Shown here: positions 1 through 9,801 of the stretch, in pieces
Layout: the number at the start of each line of letters is the position of its first letter
Position numbering within the stretch: the stretch's first letter is position 1
Source of the DNA: Bradyrhizobium zhanjiangense
GTDB taxonomy: Bacteria > Pseudomonadota > Alphaproteobacteria > Rhizobiales > Xanthobacteraceae
Length of the DNA: 64,000 nucleotides
Direction: 5' to 3'
Assembly (NCBI RefSeq): GCF_004114935.1
Contig: NZ_CP022221.1
Location: 7,523,001 to 7,587,000, forward strand
Notes under the pieces: model-generated
Database searches by the model: none
Seen by the model: only the letters and a program-made list of their open reading frames with translations
What the model was told of the DNA's origin: nothing
Made by a program: the position numbers and the translations under genes

Positions 1-2
1 TC

Positions 3-707
3 TTCCGGGACCTTTTCCCTGTCGTGACGGACAAGAAGTTGATTCGACTGGGCGGATCGGCTGATGGCGGCTATCTGGTTCCGGACGACCTGGATGGATG
101 CGTCGGCTGCTTTTCACCGGGCGTCTACAACGTCTCTGACTTCGAGCTCGGCCTTGCCGAACGCGGCATCCCATGTTTCCTCGCTGACTTCTCGGTGGAT
201 GCACCCGCGATCCACAATGACCTCCTCGATTTCGAAAAGAAATTCCTCGGAAACGAAAACAATGCCAAGTTCATGACTCTAGAGAACTGGATGTCGAGGA
301 AGGGCCCTCACACCGGCGACCTCATCCTCCAGATGGACATTGAAGGCGGCGAGTACGAAGTTCTCATTGAAACGAGCTGGGAGTATTTGAAGCGCTTCAG
401 GATCATAATCATCGAGTTCCATTCCTTGGACAGAATTCTCAATCCGATCGGACTCAAGCTGATCGGCGCTGTTTTCAAGAAGATCACCAAGCACTTCGAC
501 GTCGTACACATTCATCCAAACAATTACTTCAAACCCATCGAATACAGGGACTTCAAGGTCCCGCCGATCATGGAATTCTCGTTCTTGCGCAAGGATCGCG
601 TTTCTCGCCGGACACCTGCGAGAAGGTTTCCTCACGACCTCGATAGGAGAAACGTCGCAAACAGGGATGATGTCGTGCTGCCGAAATGCTGGTTCGCTCC
701 GGAGTGA
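3..707 (+). CDS. FkbM-family methyltransferase, 5' end cut by window edge
   Basis: This is probably a SAM-dependent methyltransferase of the FkbM type, which often O-methylates sugars or sits in polysaccharide clusters. The N-terminal part reads RLGGSADGGYLVPDDL, a pattern I associate with this family. The motif LQMDIEGGEYEVL near residue 110 matches the conserved D-x-E-G-x-E signature. A GTG at 24 could start a 227-residue protein, but the frame stays open to base 3 with plausible coding sequence (FRDLFPVV), so the true start is probably left of the window. The last 35 residues are basic and poorly conserved-looking. It converges with the fcl/gmd operon, 93 bases away. The family is fairly certain; the acceptor cannot be told from sequence. 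Confidence 0.8.
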   Translation, partial: FRDLFPVVTDKKLIRLGGSADGGYLVPDDLDGCVGCFSPGVYNVSDFELGLAERGIPCFLADFSVDAPAIHNDLLDFEKKFLGNENNAKFMTLENWMSRKGPHTGDLILQMDIEGGEYEVLIETSWEYLKRFRIIIIEFHSLDRILNPIGLKLIGAVFKKITKHFDVVHIHPNNYFKPIEYRDFKVPPIMEFSFLRKDRVSRRTPARRFPHDLDRRNVANRDDVVLPKCWFAPE

Positions 708-800
708 TCGCCCCCGCGGCCGCGCCGATGAATCGCGCCAGCCGCTGACAACGGGCGCGCGGATGCGCGACCGTTGGCTCGCAATTGCGAGGCGCGGTCC

Positions 801-1763
801 CTACTCCCCCGCCTGACGGCTTTCGCTGAGATATGCCTGATAGGCCAACTTGAGCCCATCCTCGAGCGAGGTCTTGGCCCGCCAACCCAGCTTCGCCAAC
901 CGGTTGACGTCGAGCAATTTGCGTGGGGTGCCGTCGGGGCGCGAGGTGTCAAAGCTGATCTCGCCGGAATAGCCGACGGTCGCCGCGACTAGGCGTGCAA
1001 ATTCGGCGATCGCAATGTCCACGCCGGTGCCGATGTTGACGAGCTCGCCGCTCGAATAGGTCTTCATCAGGTAGATGCAGGCGTCCGCCAGATCGTCGAC
1101 AAAGAGGAATTCGCGCCGCGGCGTGCCGGTGCCCCACACCACGACGTTCTTCGCCCCCGACGTCTTGGCCTCATGGAAGCGGCGGATCAACGCCGCGACG
1201 ACGTGGCTGTATTCGGGATGATAGTTGTCGCCGCGACCGTAAAGGTTGGTCGGCATCACACTGATGAAGTTTGAACCATACTGGCTGCGATAGGCCTCGA
1301 CCATCTTGATGCCGGCGATCTTGGCGATCGCGTAGGGTTCGTTGGTTGGCTCCAGCGGGCCAGTCAGCATCGACTCTTCGCGCAGCGGCTGGACTGCCAG
1401 TTTGGGGTAGATGCAGGAGGAGCCAAAGAACATCAGCTTCTCGCATCGATTGACATGCGCAGCGTGAATGACGTTGGCCGCGATCGCGAGATTTTCGTAG
1501 AGGAACTCGGCGCGCAGCGTATTGTTGGCGACGATGCCGCCGACCTTGGCGGCAGCAAGGAACACTGCCTGCGGACGCCTTGCAGCGAACCATCTATCGA
1601 CGGCGGCCTGGTCACGCAGGTCAACCTCGCTCCGCGACACCGTCAGCAGCTCGACATTTTCCGTCGCAAGCCGCCTCACCAACGCGGAGCCAACCATGCC
1701 GCGATGGCCGGCGACGAAGACGGTCTTGCCGGCAAGTTCAAATGGATTGCTTGCCATTGGCAA
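801..1763 (-). CDS. fcl: GDP-L-fucose synthase
   Basis: GDP-4-keto-6-deoxy-D-mannose 3,5-epimerase/4-reductase, an NADPH-dependent cytosolic enzyme that makes GDP-L-fucose from the Gmd product. It is an extended SDR protein of 320 residues, the usual length. The nucleotide-binding motif GHRGMVG is at residues 19-25. The catalytic set is visible as SSCIYPK (S115/S116, C117) and YAIAK (Y144, K148), with the family segment NYHPEYSHV further on. The start overlaps the 3' end of gmd by 26 bases, so the two are translationally coupled and almost certainly supply GDP-fucose to the surface polysaccharide built by this locus. It is the last gene of the leftward operon. Confidence 0.96.
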   Translation of the reverse strand: MPMASNPFELAGKTVFVAGHRGMVGSALVRRLATENVELLTVSRSEVDLRDQAAVDRWFAARRPQAVFLAAAKVGGIVANNTLRAEFLYENLAIAANVIHAAHVNRCEKLMFFGSSCIYPKLAVQPLREESMLTGPLEPTNEPYAIAKIAGIKMVEAYRSQYGSNFISVMPTNLYGRGDNYHPEYSHVVAALIRRFHEAKTSGAKNVVVWGTGTPRREFLFVDDLADACIYLMKTYSSGELVNIGTGVDIAIAEFARLVAATVGYSGEISFDTSRPDGTPRKLLDVNRLAKLGWRAKTSLEDGLKLAYQAYLSESRQAGE

Positions 1764-2829
1764 CCTCTCGCCTGGCCTCGAACAAATCGGAAGCCACCAT
1801 TTCCTTGACCAGTTGCGCGAACGGGGTCCTGGATTTCCAGCCGAGCTTCTCGCGCGCCTTGCTGGGATCGCCGATCAGGAGATCGACCTCGGTAGGACGG
1901 AAATAGGTCGGATCGATTCGCACGACGATCCTGCCTGACTTCTTGTCGATACCGGTTTCCTCGACGCCCTTGCCCCGCCATTCGACTTTGCGGCCGACTT
2001 CGGCAAAGGCGAGCTCCACGAACTCGCGCACCGAGCGGGTCTCCCCGGTTGCCAGCACGAAATCGTCGGGCCGGTCGGCCTGCAGGACCATGTGCATGCC
2101 TTCGACATAATCCCTGGCGTGGCCCCAGTCGCGCTTGGCCTCGAGATTCCCGAGATACAACGTCTCTTCGAGGCCCGTCTCGATGCGGGCAACGGCACGC
2201 GTGATCTTGCGGGTGACGAAGGTTTCGCCGCGGATCGGGCTCTCGTGGTTGAAGAGAATGCCGTTCGAGGCGAACATGCCGTAGGCCTCGCGGTAGTTCA
2301 CCGTGATCCAATAGGCGTAGAGCTTCGCCACCGCGTAAGGGGAGCGCGGGTAAAAGGGAGTCGTTTCCTTCTGCGGCACTTCCTGCACGAGGCCGTAGAG
2401 CTCGGAGGTGGACGCCTGATAGAACCGCGTCTCCTTTTCCATGCCAAGAATGCGGATCGCCTCCAATAGCCGCAGCGTTCCGATCGCGTCAGCATTCGCG
2501 GTGTACTCCGGGCTCTCGAAACTGACCGCCACATGGCTCTGTGCAGCCAGATTGTAGATCTCGGTTGGCCGGATCTGCTGCATCAGGCGGATCAGGTTTG
2601 TCGAATCCGTCATGTCGCCGTAATGCATCAGGAACGGCACATCGCCGGCATGCGGATCCTGATAGAGATGATCGACACGGGCGGTGTTGAAGGAGGACGA
2701 TCGCCGCTTGATGCCGTGGACGATGTAGCCTAGGCCAACCAGATACTCAGCGAGATAGGCACCGTCCTGACCGGTGACGCCCGTAATCAGCGCGACGCGG
2801 CGCTTCGACCGTTCATTCATATTGCTCAC
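1738..2829 (-). CDS. gmd: GDP-mannose 4,6-dehydratase (copy 1)
   Basis: Converts GDP-D-mannose to GDP-4-keto-6-deoxy-D-mannose, the first step to GDP-L-fucose. The 363 residues match the family length. The Rossmann motif G17-VT-G20-QD-G23 is present, as are the Gmd signatures STSELYG (T141, E143) and YAVAK (Y165, K169), and [10 protein letters not shown] near the C-terminal half. It overlaps the flippase gene upstream by 17 bases and fcl downstream by 26, so this is a tight operon. A second, clearly different 363-residue Gmd lies at 59770-60861, so the strain carries two in one 60-kb stretch. Only this copy has an adjacent fcl. Confidence 0.97.
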   Translation of the reverse strand: MSNMNERSKRRVALITGVTGQDGAYLAEYLVGLGYIVHGIKRRSSSFNTARVDHLYQDPHAGDVPFLMHYGDMTDSTNLIRLMQQIRPTEIYNLAAQSHVAVSFESPEYTANADAIGTLRLLEAIRILGMEKETRFYQASTSELYGLVQEVPQKETTPFYPRSPYAVAKLYAYWITVNYREAYGMFASNGILFNHESPIRGETFVTRKITRAVARIETGLEETLYLGNLEAKRDWGHARDYVEGMHMVLQADRPDDFVLATGETRSVREFVELAFAEVGRKVEWRGKGVEETGIDKKSGRIVVRIDPTYFRPTEVDLLIGDPSKAREKLGWKSRTPFAQLVKEMVASDLFEARREVANGKQSI

Positions 2830-4372
2830 CCGACTGCTTAATTGTCATCGACGATTTTCCCATTTTCCCGAACCTGTTGGCGATTGCGCCGAGGATTCGC
2901 AGGATCTCACGCTCGGGCCCGGCCGGCGAGCCTGTCGCTCGCCAGAATCCAAAGAGTGACCCGACATAGGCAAGCGCGCCCACGAGAACAACAGCGATCA
3001 ACCGAGCATAGACGTGAGACTCATGGCCAACAGATGTGATGAAGGCCAAATTGGTCAGAAGACCGACAATGATCATCGTGCAGGTGGACAAAGCGGTCCT
3101 CAGATTCACGAGAAATTGCCGGGAGACAGAAGTGTCGATCAATTCGCGGACCAGGACCATGTTGTAGACGACACCGCCGAGCGTAACCGCCACGCGAGCC
3201 ACCAGCAGGCCAAGTAACCCTCCTAGCCACAGGCCCGCAACAATGACAGGCAGCCTCACGATTAGGATCGCAACGTCGCGATGAAATAACCTGCGCGTCT
3301 GCCCAAGCGCCAGACCAAGGGGTTGGACGGTCGCGCTGAGCGTATGCAACGCAATTGCACCACCGAGGAGCTGGATCACGATTGTCGCGCCTGCCCAGGC
3401 CTCACCCAGCACAAGCGGAACGAACTGATCGGCGATCAACGCGAAACCGAACCCGGCCGGAAAGGCGATCGCACACAGCATTGCTTGCGCCGACAGATAA
3501 GCTCGTTGAAGGGCGGCTTTGTCGTCCCTCAGCCTCACGAACGCGGGAAACAGCGTCCCGGCAAGCGGATTTGTTGCTTCTCGTGTCGGCGTCGCGGCCA
3601 GGTCGCTGCCCAGCACATATCCACCCAGGGCGGATTTCCCGAGAAAATATCCAATGATGATCTGGTCGAAACGCCAGTTCAGCGTGCTGACGGCCTGTCC
3701 GAGCGATAGCCACACAGAGAACGAGAATAGAGAGCGGCTACCCTTTATCCGGAATTTCGGTCGGAACGGCTGGATCAGATAAGAGGCGACGACATCGATG
3801 AAGTTGGCGACGACAGCCCCGGCGATCAGCGCCCAGTAGCTCCTGAAGCAAATGGCGATCCCGGAGGAGACGAGGATGGTAGCGAGCGCCCGGCTGCTGC
3901 TCGTCACAAATTCCTGCCAGAAGACGAGTTGACGCTGCATCATCGCTAGCATCGGATTTCGAAGGCCGGATATCACGATCGAACAGCTCAGGACCAACAG
4001 GATCGGAATCAAACGTCCATCGCCGTAGGACAAAGACACCGGATAAGCGAGCAACGACAGCAAGAGTGCGAGCAAGCAGGCGCGAGCCAGGCTCAACGTC
4101 CATGCGGCGTGGAATTGATCTTCACTTGGATCCTTATGGTGAATGAGCGCCGATGCCAAGGACAGTTCAGTCATCGACGTCAGAACAGCAATGATGGCCG
4201 TCGCGACGGCAACCAGGCCGAAATCCTCCGGCGTGAGCATTCTTGCCAATATGAGCGTGTTCAGGAAGCCGAGACTGGCAACCACCAGCCGGCTCACGCC
4301 GATCCAGGCAGCTCCGATGGCGATTGAATTTTTCGACAAAGGGGGCGCCGTACGCGCACCAATAGCGACCAT
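2813..4372 (-). CDS. Wzx/MOP-family polysaccharide flippase
   Basis: A multi-spanning inner-membrane protein of about 519 residues with a dozen or more hydrophobic segments, starting with a block of hydrophobic helices after [18 protein letters not shown]. This is typical of oligosaccharide flippases that move the lipid-linked repeat unit to the periplasm (MOP superfamily, Wzx/ExoT type). The frame is open to 4459, but that start would overlap the GT61 gene by 74 bases. The ATG at 4372 ([11 protein letters not shown]) lies 13 bases after that gene's stop with a GAGC-type ribosome site in front, so I prefer it. It overlaps gmd by 17 bases. Substrate specificity cannot be read from sequence. 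Confidence 0.88.
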   Translation of the reverse strand: MVAIGARTAPPLSKNSIAIGAAWIGVSRLVVASLGFLNTLILARMLTPEDFGLVAVATAIIAVLTSMTELSLASALIHHKDPSEDQFHAAWTLSLARACLLALLLSLLAYPVSLSYGDGRLIPILLVLSCSIVISGLRNPMLAMMQRQLVFWQEFVTSSSRALATILVSSGIAICFRSYWALIAGAVVANFIDVVASYLIQPFRPKFRIKGSRSLFSFSVWLSLGQAVSTLNWRFDQIIIGYFLGKSALGGYVLGSDLAATPTREATNPLAGTLFPAFVRLRDDKAALQRAYLSAQAMLCAIAFPAGFGFALIADQFVPLVLGEAWAGATIVIQLLGGAIALHTLSATVQPLGLALGQTRRLFHRDVAILIVRLPVIVAGLWLGGLLGLLVARVAVTLGGVVYNMVLVRELIDTSVSRQFLVNLRTALSTCTMIIVGLLTNLAFITSVGHESHVYARLIAVVLVGALAYVGSLFGFWRATGSPAGPEREILRILGAIANRFGKMGKSSMTIKQSGEQYE

Positions 4373-4385
4373 TTTCAATGCTCGT

Positions 4386-5486
4386 TCATTGACAGATGGC
4401 CTCCAGTGCGCGCTCGAAGATGTCAGGCGCAACCTCGAAATCGAATGGACTGGGCCCAAACGCTCCCTGCGGGCGCGTTCCCTGGCTATCCCCCACGATG
4501 TAAGAATAGTCCGCGCCGGCGGACGATGCGATCGTGTAGTAGTAGGGATGCACGTGGTCTGAAGGGATCAGCTCCAGGACTTTCGTTCCAGGCGAGCAGA
4601 ATACGAGATTGGTCAGCCCCGCACCATGTGGGCCAACGACAATCGAGCATTCCGAGAAAAACGCCGCTTCATCCTCAACGTCATCAAAGTCGTAGATCTG
4701 GAAGCCGAACTTTTTCAGTGCAGGCATCAGCTCTTCTTCGTTGGCAATCTTCCTTTGTCCTTTGCGCGGAACGTATACGCGCCTGTCGTGACGAAGCGGC
4801 GACTTGGCTACCTGTAAGCGGAAGAACTCCGTAAGCCATGGCGCATAGTTCCGTCGCAAGCCTGGAAACGAAGTGCCGATTACGAGATCGGCCTGGATAT
4901 CCTCCTGGGCTGCCCACACGCACTTGTGCATTGGAATTCCAAGCCGGCGAACGAGTTTGGCTGCCGTTTCGGACGCAGGCTTGGGCAAATAGACCCAATC
5001 GACATCATCGAGCGACAGGCCACTTTTCTGAAATAGCGCCAAGCGTCCCAGGCAGTCGAGCAGGAAGTGCCCATAGTTTCCTCCGGCGAAATCACTCGCC
5101 AGCGAGAGACAGGTGCCGCTTAGCGGCAGCGGCGTCCCGTAGGCAATTGATCGCGGATGGCGCGAGAACGACGATCCGTACCAGGTGCTCTCGTAGAGCA
5201 GCGATCCATCCTCCGTCACGAGCCAGCCGTCGGGACCGAGGATGCGGGCCTTGTCCAGGCGGAGAATGCCTAGCTCGGGCATTCTGTTGTCAACGCTTTC
5301 ACCGAAACCTGCGTCGCGGCTGCCGAATCGAACCGGCGGCTTCCGCGCCAGTACCTCTTCCTCGACGGCAGTCAGCCAAGTATGCGGATGTTCACGTCGC
5401 CACGTGCGATGATCACAAAGCCGGCTCGGGCTGCCGCGCAATGCACCACGGAGGATTTGCCTGACGGCGCGAACCTTTGAGTTCAT
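4386..5486 (-). CDS. GT61-family glycosyltransferase (DUF563-like)
   Basis: A soluble glycosyltransferase-like protein of 366 residues. The C-terminal half carries GPHGAGLTNLVFCSPGTKVL, the hallmark of the GT61/DUF563 fold, followed by ELIPSDHVHPYYY. An upstream GNYGHFLLDCLGRLALF segment also fits the family. It probably adds one sugar to the polysaccharide repeat unit on the cytoplasmic face. It is part of the leftward operon, 13 bases before the flippase start and about 180 bases after the GH16 gene, a gap that could hold a promoter. The donor and acceptor are unknown. Confidence 0.88.
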   Translation of the reverse strand: MNSKVRAVRQILRGALRGSPSRLCDHRTWRREHPHTWLTAVEEEVLARKPPVRFGSRDAGFGESVDNRMPELGILRLDKARILGPDGWLVTEDGSLLYESTWYGSSFSRHPRSIAYGTPLPLSGTCLSLASDFAGGNYGHFLLDCLGRLALFQKSGLSLDDVDWVYLPKPASETAAKLVRRLGIPMHKCVWAAQEDIQADLVIGTSFPGLRRNYAPWLTEFFRLQVAKSPLRHDRRVYVPRKGQRKIANEEELMPALKKFGFQIYDFDDVEDEAAFFSECSIVVGPHGAGLTNLVFCSPGTKVLELIPSDHVHPYYYTIASSAGADYSYIVGDSQGTRPQGAFGPSPFDFEVAPDIFERALEAICQ

Positions 5487-5666
5487 GGACGACTACCATT
5501 GCAAGAGACACTGACCGTGACAGGCAAGCCCGCATGACGGCTCACCTGCCACGGCCAAAGCAAAATTCAGACCGACCTTCGGACAGCGTGCCGATCGCAA
5601 TCAGCGGTACTCGGCTTGATCCAGATCAGACGGAGCTTGATGCAACCTTTGGATGCACCCATCCGA

Positions 5667-7013
5667 TCAGCGGCGCACATGCAGCGACAATAGACGGCAA
5701 GATCTGGCTTTTTTTGGTTGGATCACCGTGGTGTCGCAAGCAACTGGGACTTCTTTGGGGCCGACCTCGCCCGCGACTTCAGCCGTCAGTTTGCTGCCCA
5801 GCAGATAGTTCCCTTCACGCGGCACGGCCGGCAGCGCAAATTCGATCACGCTGACGCCATCTTCCCCTTCCTTGCGAGAGACCTGTTGCAGCGGCTTCTT
5901 TGCCGATGCGACCATGACGCCGGTTGTTGCATCGAAGACGTAGGCATGAAGCGTTCGATTTGTCGGATAGTCGTCCGGAATCTTGATCGGAATTTCGATC
6001 TTGAGCGGATCGGTTGTGCTCAGTGACAATACCCCCGCATCCGGCTTCTTATCCGCTACCACATTCGTAACATTAAGGAATGTCGGCTTGGGCATGTCGT
6101 TGAGCGCCGCCCTATAGCCAAATTCATTCGGATCCGGTGTCACGTCGCTCGGGCCGCATTTTCGGCTTCCCCGCTCAGAGGACGTGAACTGGCAGACGCG
6201 AACGTAGTCGATCTTGAACGTCTGCGGAAAAGCCGCGTCATCGATCCCGTGCCGGCCGGCCCAGGCTGCTCCGCCGATGGCGAAATTGAGATCGATGTGC
6301 GCCGGCGGCCCCAACTGGCCATCCTTCCTGAGCCACTGATACATGCGCGTGTAGACGAGACGGCCGTCCCAGAAGAACGAAATGCGGTCAGGAGCCCAAA
6401 CGAAGCCAGCAATATGCCAGTCCTTGTTCAGATCCTCCTTGCTGACCATGTCCTGAAACCTGAGCACGAACGAACTGTCCAGATACGTGTAGGACTGCGG
6501 CGTCCACTTATCTTTACTCATGGCATTCGAGTGCAGCATGTTCGGCTTGTCTTCCACGCCATTGATGACGTACTCGAAAATGTCGATCTCCGGCGGATGC
6601 CAGAACTTTCCATCGATGTCGTAATCGGCTTCGAGCCAGAATGCCGGCCACGATCCCCGCGCATTCGGAAGAAAGACCCGCGCTTCATAGTAGCCGTAGT
6701 AGAATGTCTGATGGCTCCGGATCATCGCGGAATCGAACGTGTCCGCCCCCTCATTCTTTTTTGCAGTCAGATTCAGCGCACCTTCGGACACCACGTGGTT
6801 GTCGCGGTAGCGCTGCTTTTCATCGTTGAAACGATCCATCGTTTCGTTGTTGTAGATGTATCGGGTGGCCCATTTGGTTCGATCAAGCTTGTCGCCGTTG
6901 AACTCATCCGAAAAAACCAGCTCCCAGCCAGCGCACCAGGCCGGCGTTGCGGATCCGAGTGCAACGAGTATCGAGGCGACACAAAGGACTTGCCTGCGCA
7001 CGGCTGCGATCAT
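5667..7013 (-). CDS. Secreted GH16 glycoside hydrolase (endo-beta-glycanase/EPS depolymerase type)
   Basis: A secreted endo-glycanase of the GH16 family that probably trims the exopolysaccharide made here, as ExoK/ExsH do in Sinorhizobium. The frame extends to 7211, but the ATG at 7013 has an AAGGA site 8 bases upstream and begins a clear signal peptide (MIAAVRRQVLCVASILVALG, cleavage after PAWCA or nearby). The GH16 catalytic motif EIDIFE is at residues 142-147 (E142 nucleophile, D144, E147 acid/base). The family strand SWPAFWLEADYD precedes it and FFWDGRLVYT follows. The last 110 or so residues after the catalytic domain look like an added beta-sandwich domain of unknown role. It sits between the acyltransferase and GT61 genes on the same strand. 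Confidence 0.92.
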   Translation of the reverse strand: MIAAVRRQVLCVASILVALGSATPAWCAGWELVFSDEFNGDKLDRTKWATRYIYNNETMDRFNDEKQRYRDNHVVSEGALNLTAKKNEGADTFDSAMIRSHQTFYYGYYEARVFLPNARGSWPAFWLEADYDIDGKFWHPPEIDIFEYVINGVEDKPNMLHSNAMSKDKWTPQSYTYLDSSFVLRFQDMVSKEDLNKDWHIAGFVWAPDRISFFWDGRLVYTRMYQWLRKDGQLGPPAHIDLNFAIGGAAWAGRHGIDDAAFPQTFKIDYVRVCQFTSSERGSRKCGPSDVTPDPNEFGYRAALNDMPKPTFLNVTNVVADKKPDAGVLSLSTTDPLKIEIPIKIPDDYPTNRTLHAYVFDATTGVMVASAKKPLQQVSRKEGEDGVSVIEFALPAVPREGNYLLGSKLTAEVAGEVGPKEVPVACDTTVIQPKKARSCRLLSLHVRR

Positions 7014-7161
7014 CAACGAGGTCCTTTCGGTTCGGCTGTTAGCCCGGCCAGGAAACGCTGTGCCGGTCCAATGCGCAAAGACGATGGCAACGGTGACGCT
7101 GCCACGTCGCAAGCCGGCACAATCAAGCGCACGGCTCCGCGGCTTTTTCCCGAATAGACAG

Positions 7162-8355
7162 TCAACTTGCGATCGTTTTGGGGCGCTGACTGGTCGAACA
7201 ATCAAGAACATTTGACTGTTCCTCGATCAGGTTCCCTCCCTGAGTGCCGTCGAGTGCTTGAATGATCGGCCGGACGGCAGGTTTCGCTTCCGAGGCCCTA
7301 TCGAGCCGTTTTCGAATCTGTCCCGTCACCTTCACTTCAAGGAAGCGATGGCTGATCGTTGCAACGATAAGCGACGGCGGAAGCGAGACCAGGAGGAAAA
7401 ACAGTTGCGATCCGCTCCCCAATGCATCGACCATGCCCGTTCGATACATGATCAGCTTGACCCCGGCCATGACGATCGGCGGCCAGAGATAAAAACTGAA
7501 GCTGATCGTTCCCAGCCACTGCATCACCTGCCAACGCAGCATTCTTCCGAACAGACCGTTTCCTCGGGACATGCCGAGCAGGAAAATAGTCCCGAAGACG
7601 CCACCAAGAACAACAAATGGAAAAGCAGAGATCCAGTCATGGAATGACAAATATGCTGGCGTGACAAAGCCAACGTAGTCTGTTGCGCTGGCAAGCTCGA
7701 GGCCTCTCCAGACAGTCAGGAACAGCACGAAGAAGATCGCCGGGTACTTCGCCAGGGATTGCAACAAGGTCGACGATAGGTACTTCTCCGCAATGAGCAC
7801 GCCACCAATCATCAGGAGCGCGCGGGGATAGTACACGAGCAAGATCAGCGAACTGACGGCTAATGCCAGGGCCAGCGGCCGACTGACGCCGCTGGTCAGG
7901 AAAACGACAGCACATACTGCATAGAACAGGAATTCGTATCCGAGCGACCACGCGGCGGGATTGATCTGGATGATGTCAATAAATGGAGGCGGCGCCAATA
8001 GATTTGCACCAACCAACAGCAGACTTGGACCCTTTCCTGAAAGCCAACCAAAAATCGCGATCGCGAACACGGTCGCCCAGAGCACAGGAAGAATCCTCGC
8101 ATAGCGATCAAGAATAAAGGTCACGACCGAGGATGCCCGATACAGGCTTGGCAGAATCACGATTCCACTGATGCCGAAGAAGAACTCGACACCGAATTTT
8201 CCGGTCTGCAGCGCTTCTCCCAACAGGCCCCTGGCAGACAGATCGAACGTCGGGAGGCCGGAATGAACGACGTGATAGACGAATACCATGAGGCAAAACA
8301 AACCTCTGGCACCATGAACGTAAGGGTTAAATCTTGCGCTCGTGTCGTGTTCCAT
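7162..8355 (-). CDS. Acyltransferase 3 family membrane protein (OafA/ExoZ type)
   Basis: An integral membrane O-acyltransferase of about 397 residues with roughly ten hydrophobic helices. The N-terminus has the family pattern RGLFCLMVFVYHVVHSG (the catalytic His of acyltransferase 3), then GKFGVEFFFGISGIVI and RYARILPVLW. Members such as ExoZ acetylate exopolysaccharide. A GTG at 8367 would add four residues; I prefer the ATG at 8355 because the aligned core starts soon after, although neither has a strong ribosome site. It is the first gene of the leftward block and diverges from the Wzy-like gene at 8494; the roughly 140-base gap should hold both promoters. Confidence 0.88.
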   Translation of the reverse strand: MEHDTSARFNPYVHGARGLFCLMVFVYHVVHSGLPTFDLSARGLLGEALQTGKFGVEFFFGISGIVILPSLYRASSVVTFILDRYARILPVLWATVFAIAIFGWLSGKGPSLLLVGANLLAPPPFIDIIQINPAAWSLGYEFLFYAVCAVVFLTSGVSRPLALALAVSSLILLVYYPRALLMIGGVLIAEKYLSSTLLQSLAKYPAIFFVLFLTVWRGLELASATDYVGFVTPAYLSFHDWISAFPFVVLGGVFGTIFLLGMSRGNGLFGRMLRWQVMQWLGTISFSFYLWPPIVMAGVKLIMYRTGMVDALGSGSQLFFLLVSLPPSLIVATISHRFLEVKVTGQIRKRLDRASEAKPAVRPIIQALDGTQGGNLIEEQSNVLDCSTSQRPKTIAS

Positions 8356-8493
8356 GTGGGAAGTCACTACAGGCTCAAGTATAGAGGGTGAACAGCCTCA
8401 CGAGCGAGACCAAGATCGACCGCGATCGTTGCCCTGCGCTCAGACGTACCCACCAACCGAGGCGCCAAGAAGCAGTAATCGACGAGTCCTAAC

Positions 8494-9774
8494 ATGGTGA
8501 GCCTCGACACATTCCCAGCCAGAACCTCGTCTAACAAGCGCGCTGCAGCAGCGTCAAGCGACGAGAACAACAGCGTCATTTTCGCGCATATCGCCTTCAT
8601 TCTGTGCATTTGCATGCAGCGCTTCGGACTCCTCATCGGAACCGGACAGATCTTCTTTTCGCTGTTCGGATTCTTCGCGCTCGTCGCGTGGGGATGGTGG
8701 GTTGGTCTGGTGAGCATTCGCGGGCCGCAGACTCTCGCATTCGGACTCGTCGTCGTCTGGTTTCTCTTCAGCGCGGTCGCCGCAGCCGAATCTCCCGATC
8801 GCGGTGTCGAGACCAGTGCGGCATCACTTGCGATGGTTCTTGTCACGAATTCGATCTTCCTGTTCGGACCCTCGACGAGATTCTCGAACGAGGCGGTCCT
8901 TCCCGTCTTCCTGTTCTATGTTCGCCTGTGCGCCGTTCTGGCAATCGTCCAGATCGTTCTTCAATTCGGCGGAATACGCATCTTCTCGTTCAAGGATGCA
9001 ATCCCGGCGCTCGATCCGGTCCTCGTCGAGTCCGCCTACAATCAAAATGCGGTGGAATTTTATGGGTCTTTGAATCGGCGCGCGAACGGGTTTTTCCCGA
9101 TGGAGCCGGGAGCGCTGTCTCAATTGCTCGCTATAGGTGTTATCGTCGATGTGTTCGTTTTGCGGCGACTTGCCTATCTTCCGTTGTACGCCATCTCGTA
9201 CGTGCTCACTCGGTCCGGATCTGGCCTCCTGGTGCTCGTCGTGTCCCTCGGTGCCTATCCCCTGATTGCTCCGCTCAAATCACTGCGGGTTATCGCCATC
9301 GGGGCGGCCGTTGCCTTGGTGATCGGCACAACGTATCTCGTTGCACCGGAACCTTTTGATCCCATCGTTAGTAGGCTTGATGAATTCAGTTCAACCAAGT
9401 CGAGCGGCTATGCTCGCTACGTCGCACAACTACAGACCTGGGACTATCTCTTTCAGACCGACAGAGTGCTTATCGGCTCCGGGCCCGGCGGGTTGGAACG
9501 GTCGCCCGCCTACTTTGGCGGCAGCGGAAATCCCGTTCTCAAGCTCGTCGCGGATTACGGAATTATCGGGCTACTGATTTTCCTGTTCTATCTCATCCTC
9601 TCGATATTCAGGAAAGACAACTCGATGCTCGCATTGACAATGCTGGCCTGCTATCAGCTCGGCGGCGGCAACCTCGCGATGGCTCCATTCCTGATCATGA
9701 TGGCAATGCTGTGCGTATGGTCGCAGCCGCCAGGCGCCGGCCTCAGGTCGATCCGTTCCAAAGCTGCCGTCTGA
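8494..9774 (+). CDS. Wzy-like polysaccharide polymerase / O-antigen ligase family membrane protein
   Basis: A 426-residue protein with about ten transmembrane helices and a large loop between residues 165 and 205 (NQNAVEFYGSLNRRANGFFP). A second soluble segment near 295-340 ends in GSGPGGLERSPAYFGG, followed by LVADYGIIGLLIFLFY. This layout is typical of Wzy polymerases and O-antigen ligases, which use the periplasmic loops for glycosyl transfer. Given the flippase, autokinase and glycosyltransferases nearby, polymerisation of the EPS repeat unit is the likely job. It converges with the GT2 gene, 27 bases away. Polymerase versus ligase cannot be settled from sequence alone. Confidence 0.8.
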   Translation: MVSLDTFPARTSSNKRAAAASSDENNSVIFAHIAFILCICMQRFGLLIGTGQIFFSLFGFFALVAWGWWVGLVSIRGPQTLAFGLVVVWFLFSAVAAAESPDRGVETSAASLAMVLVTNSIFLFGPSTRFSNEAVLPVFLFYVRLCAVLAIVQIVLQFGGIRIFSFKDAIPALDPVLVESAYNQNAVEFYGSLNRRANGFFPMEPGALSQLLAIGVIVDVFVLRRLAYLPLYAISYVLTRSGSGLLVLVVSLGAYPLIAPLKSLRVIAIGAAVALVIGTTYLVAPEPFDPIVSRLDEFSSTKSSGYARYVAQLQTWDYLFQTDRVLIGSGPGGLERSPAYFGGSGNPVLKLVADYGIIGLLIFLFYLILSIFRKDNSMLALTMLACYQLGGGNLAMAPFLIMMAMLCVWSQPPGAGLRSIRSKAAV

Positions 9775-9801
9775 CCGAAGTGTCCCACAGCCCTGCCCTG
9801 A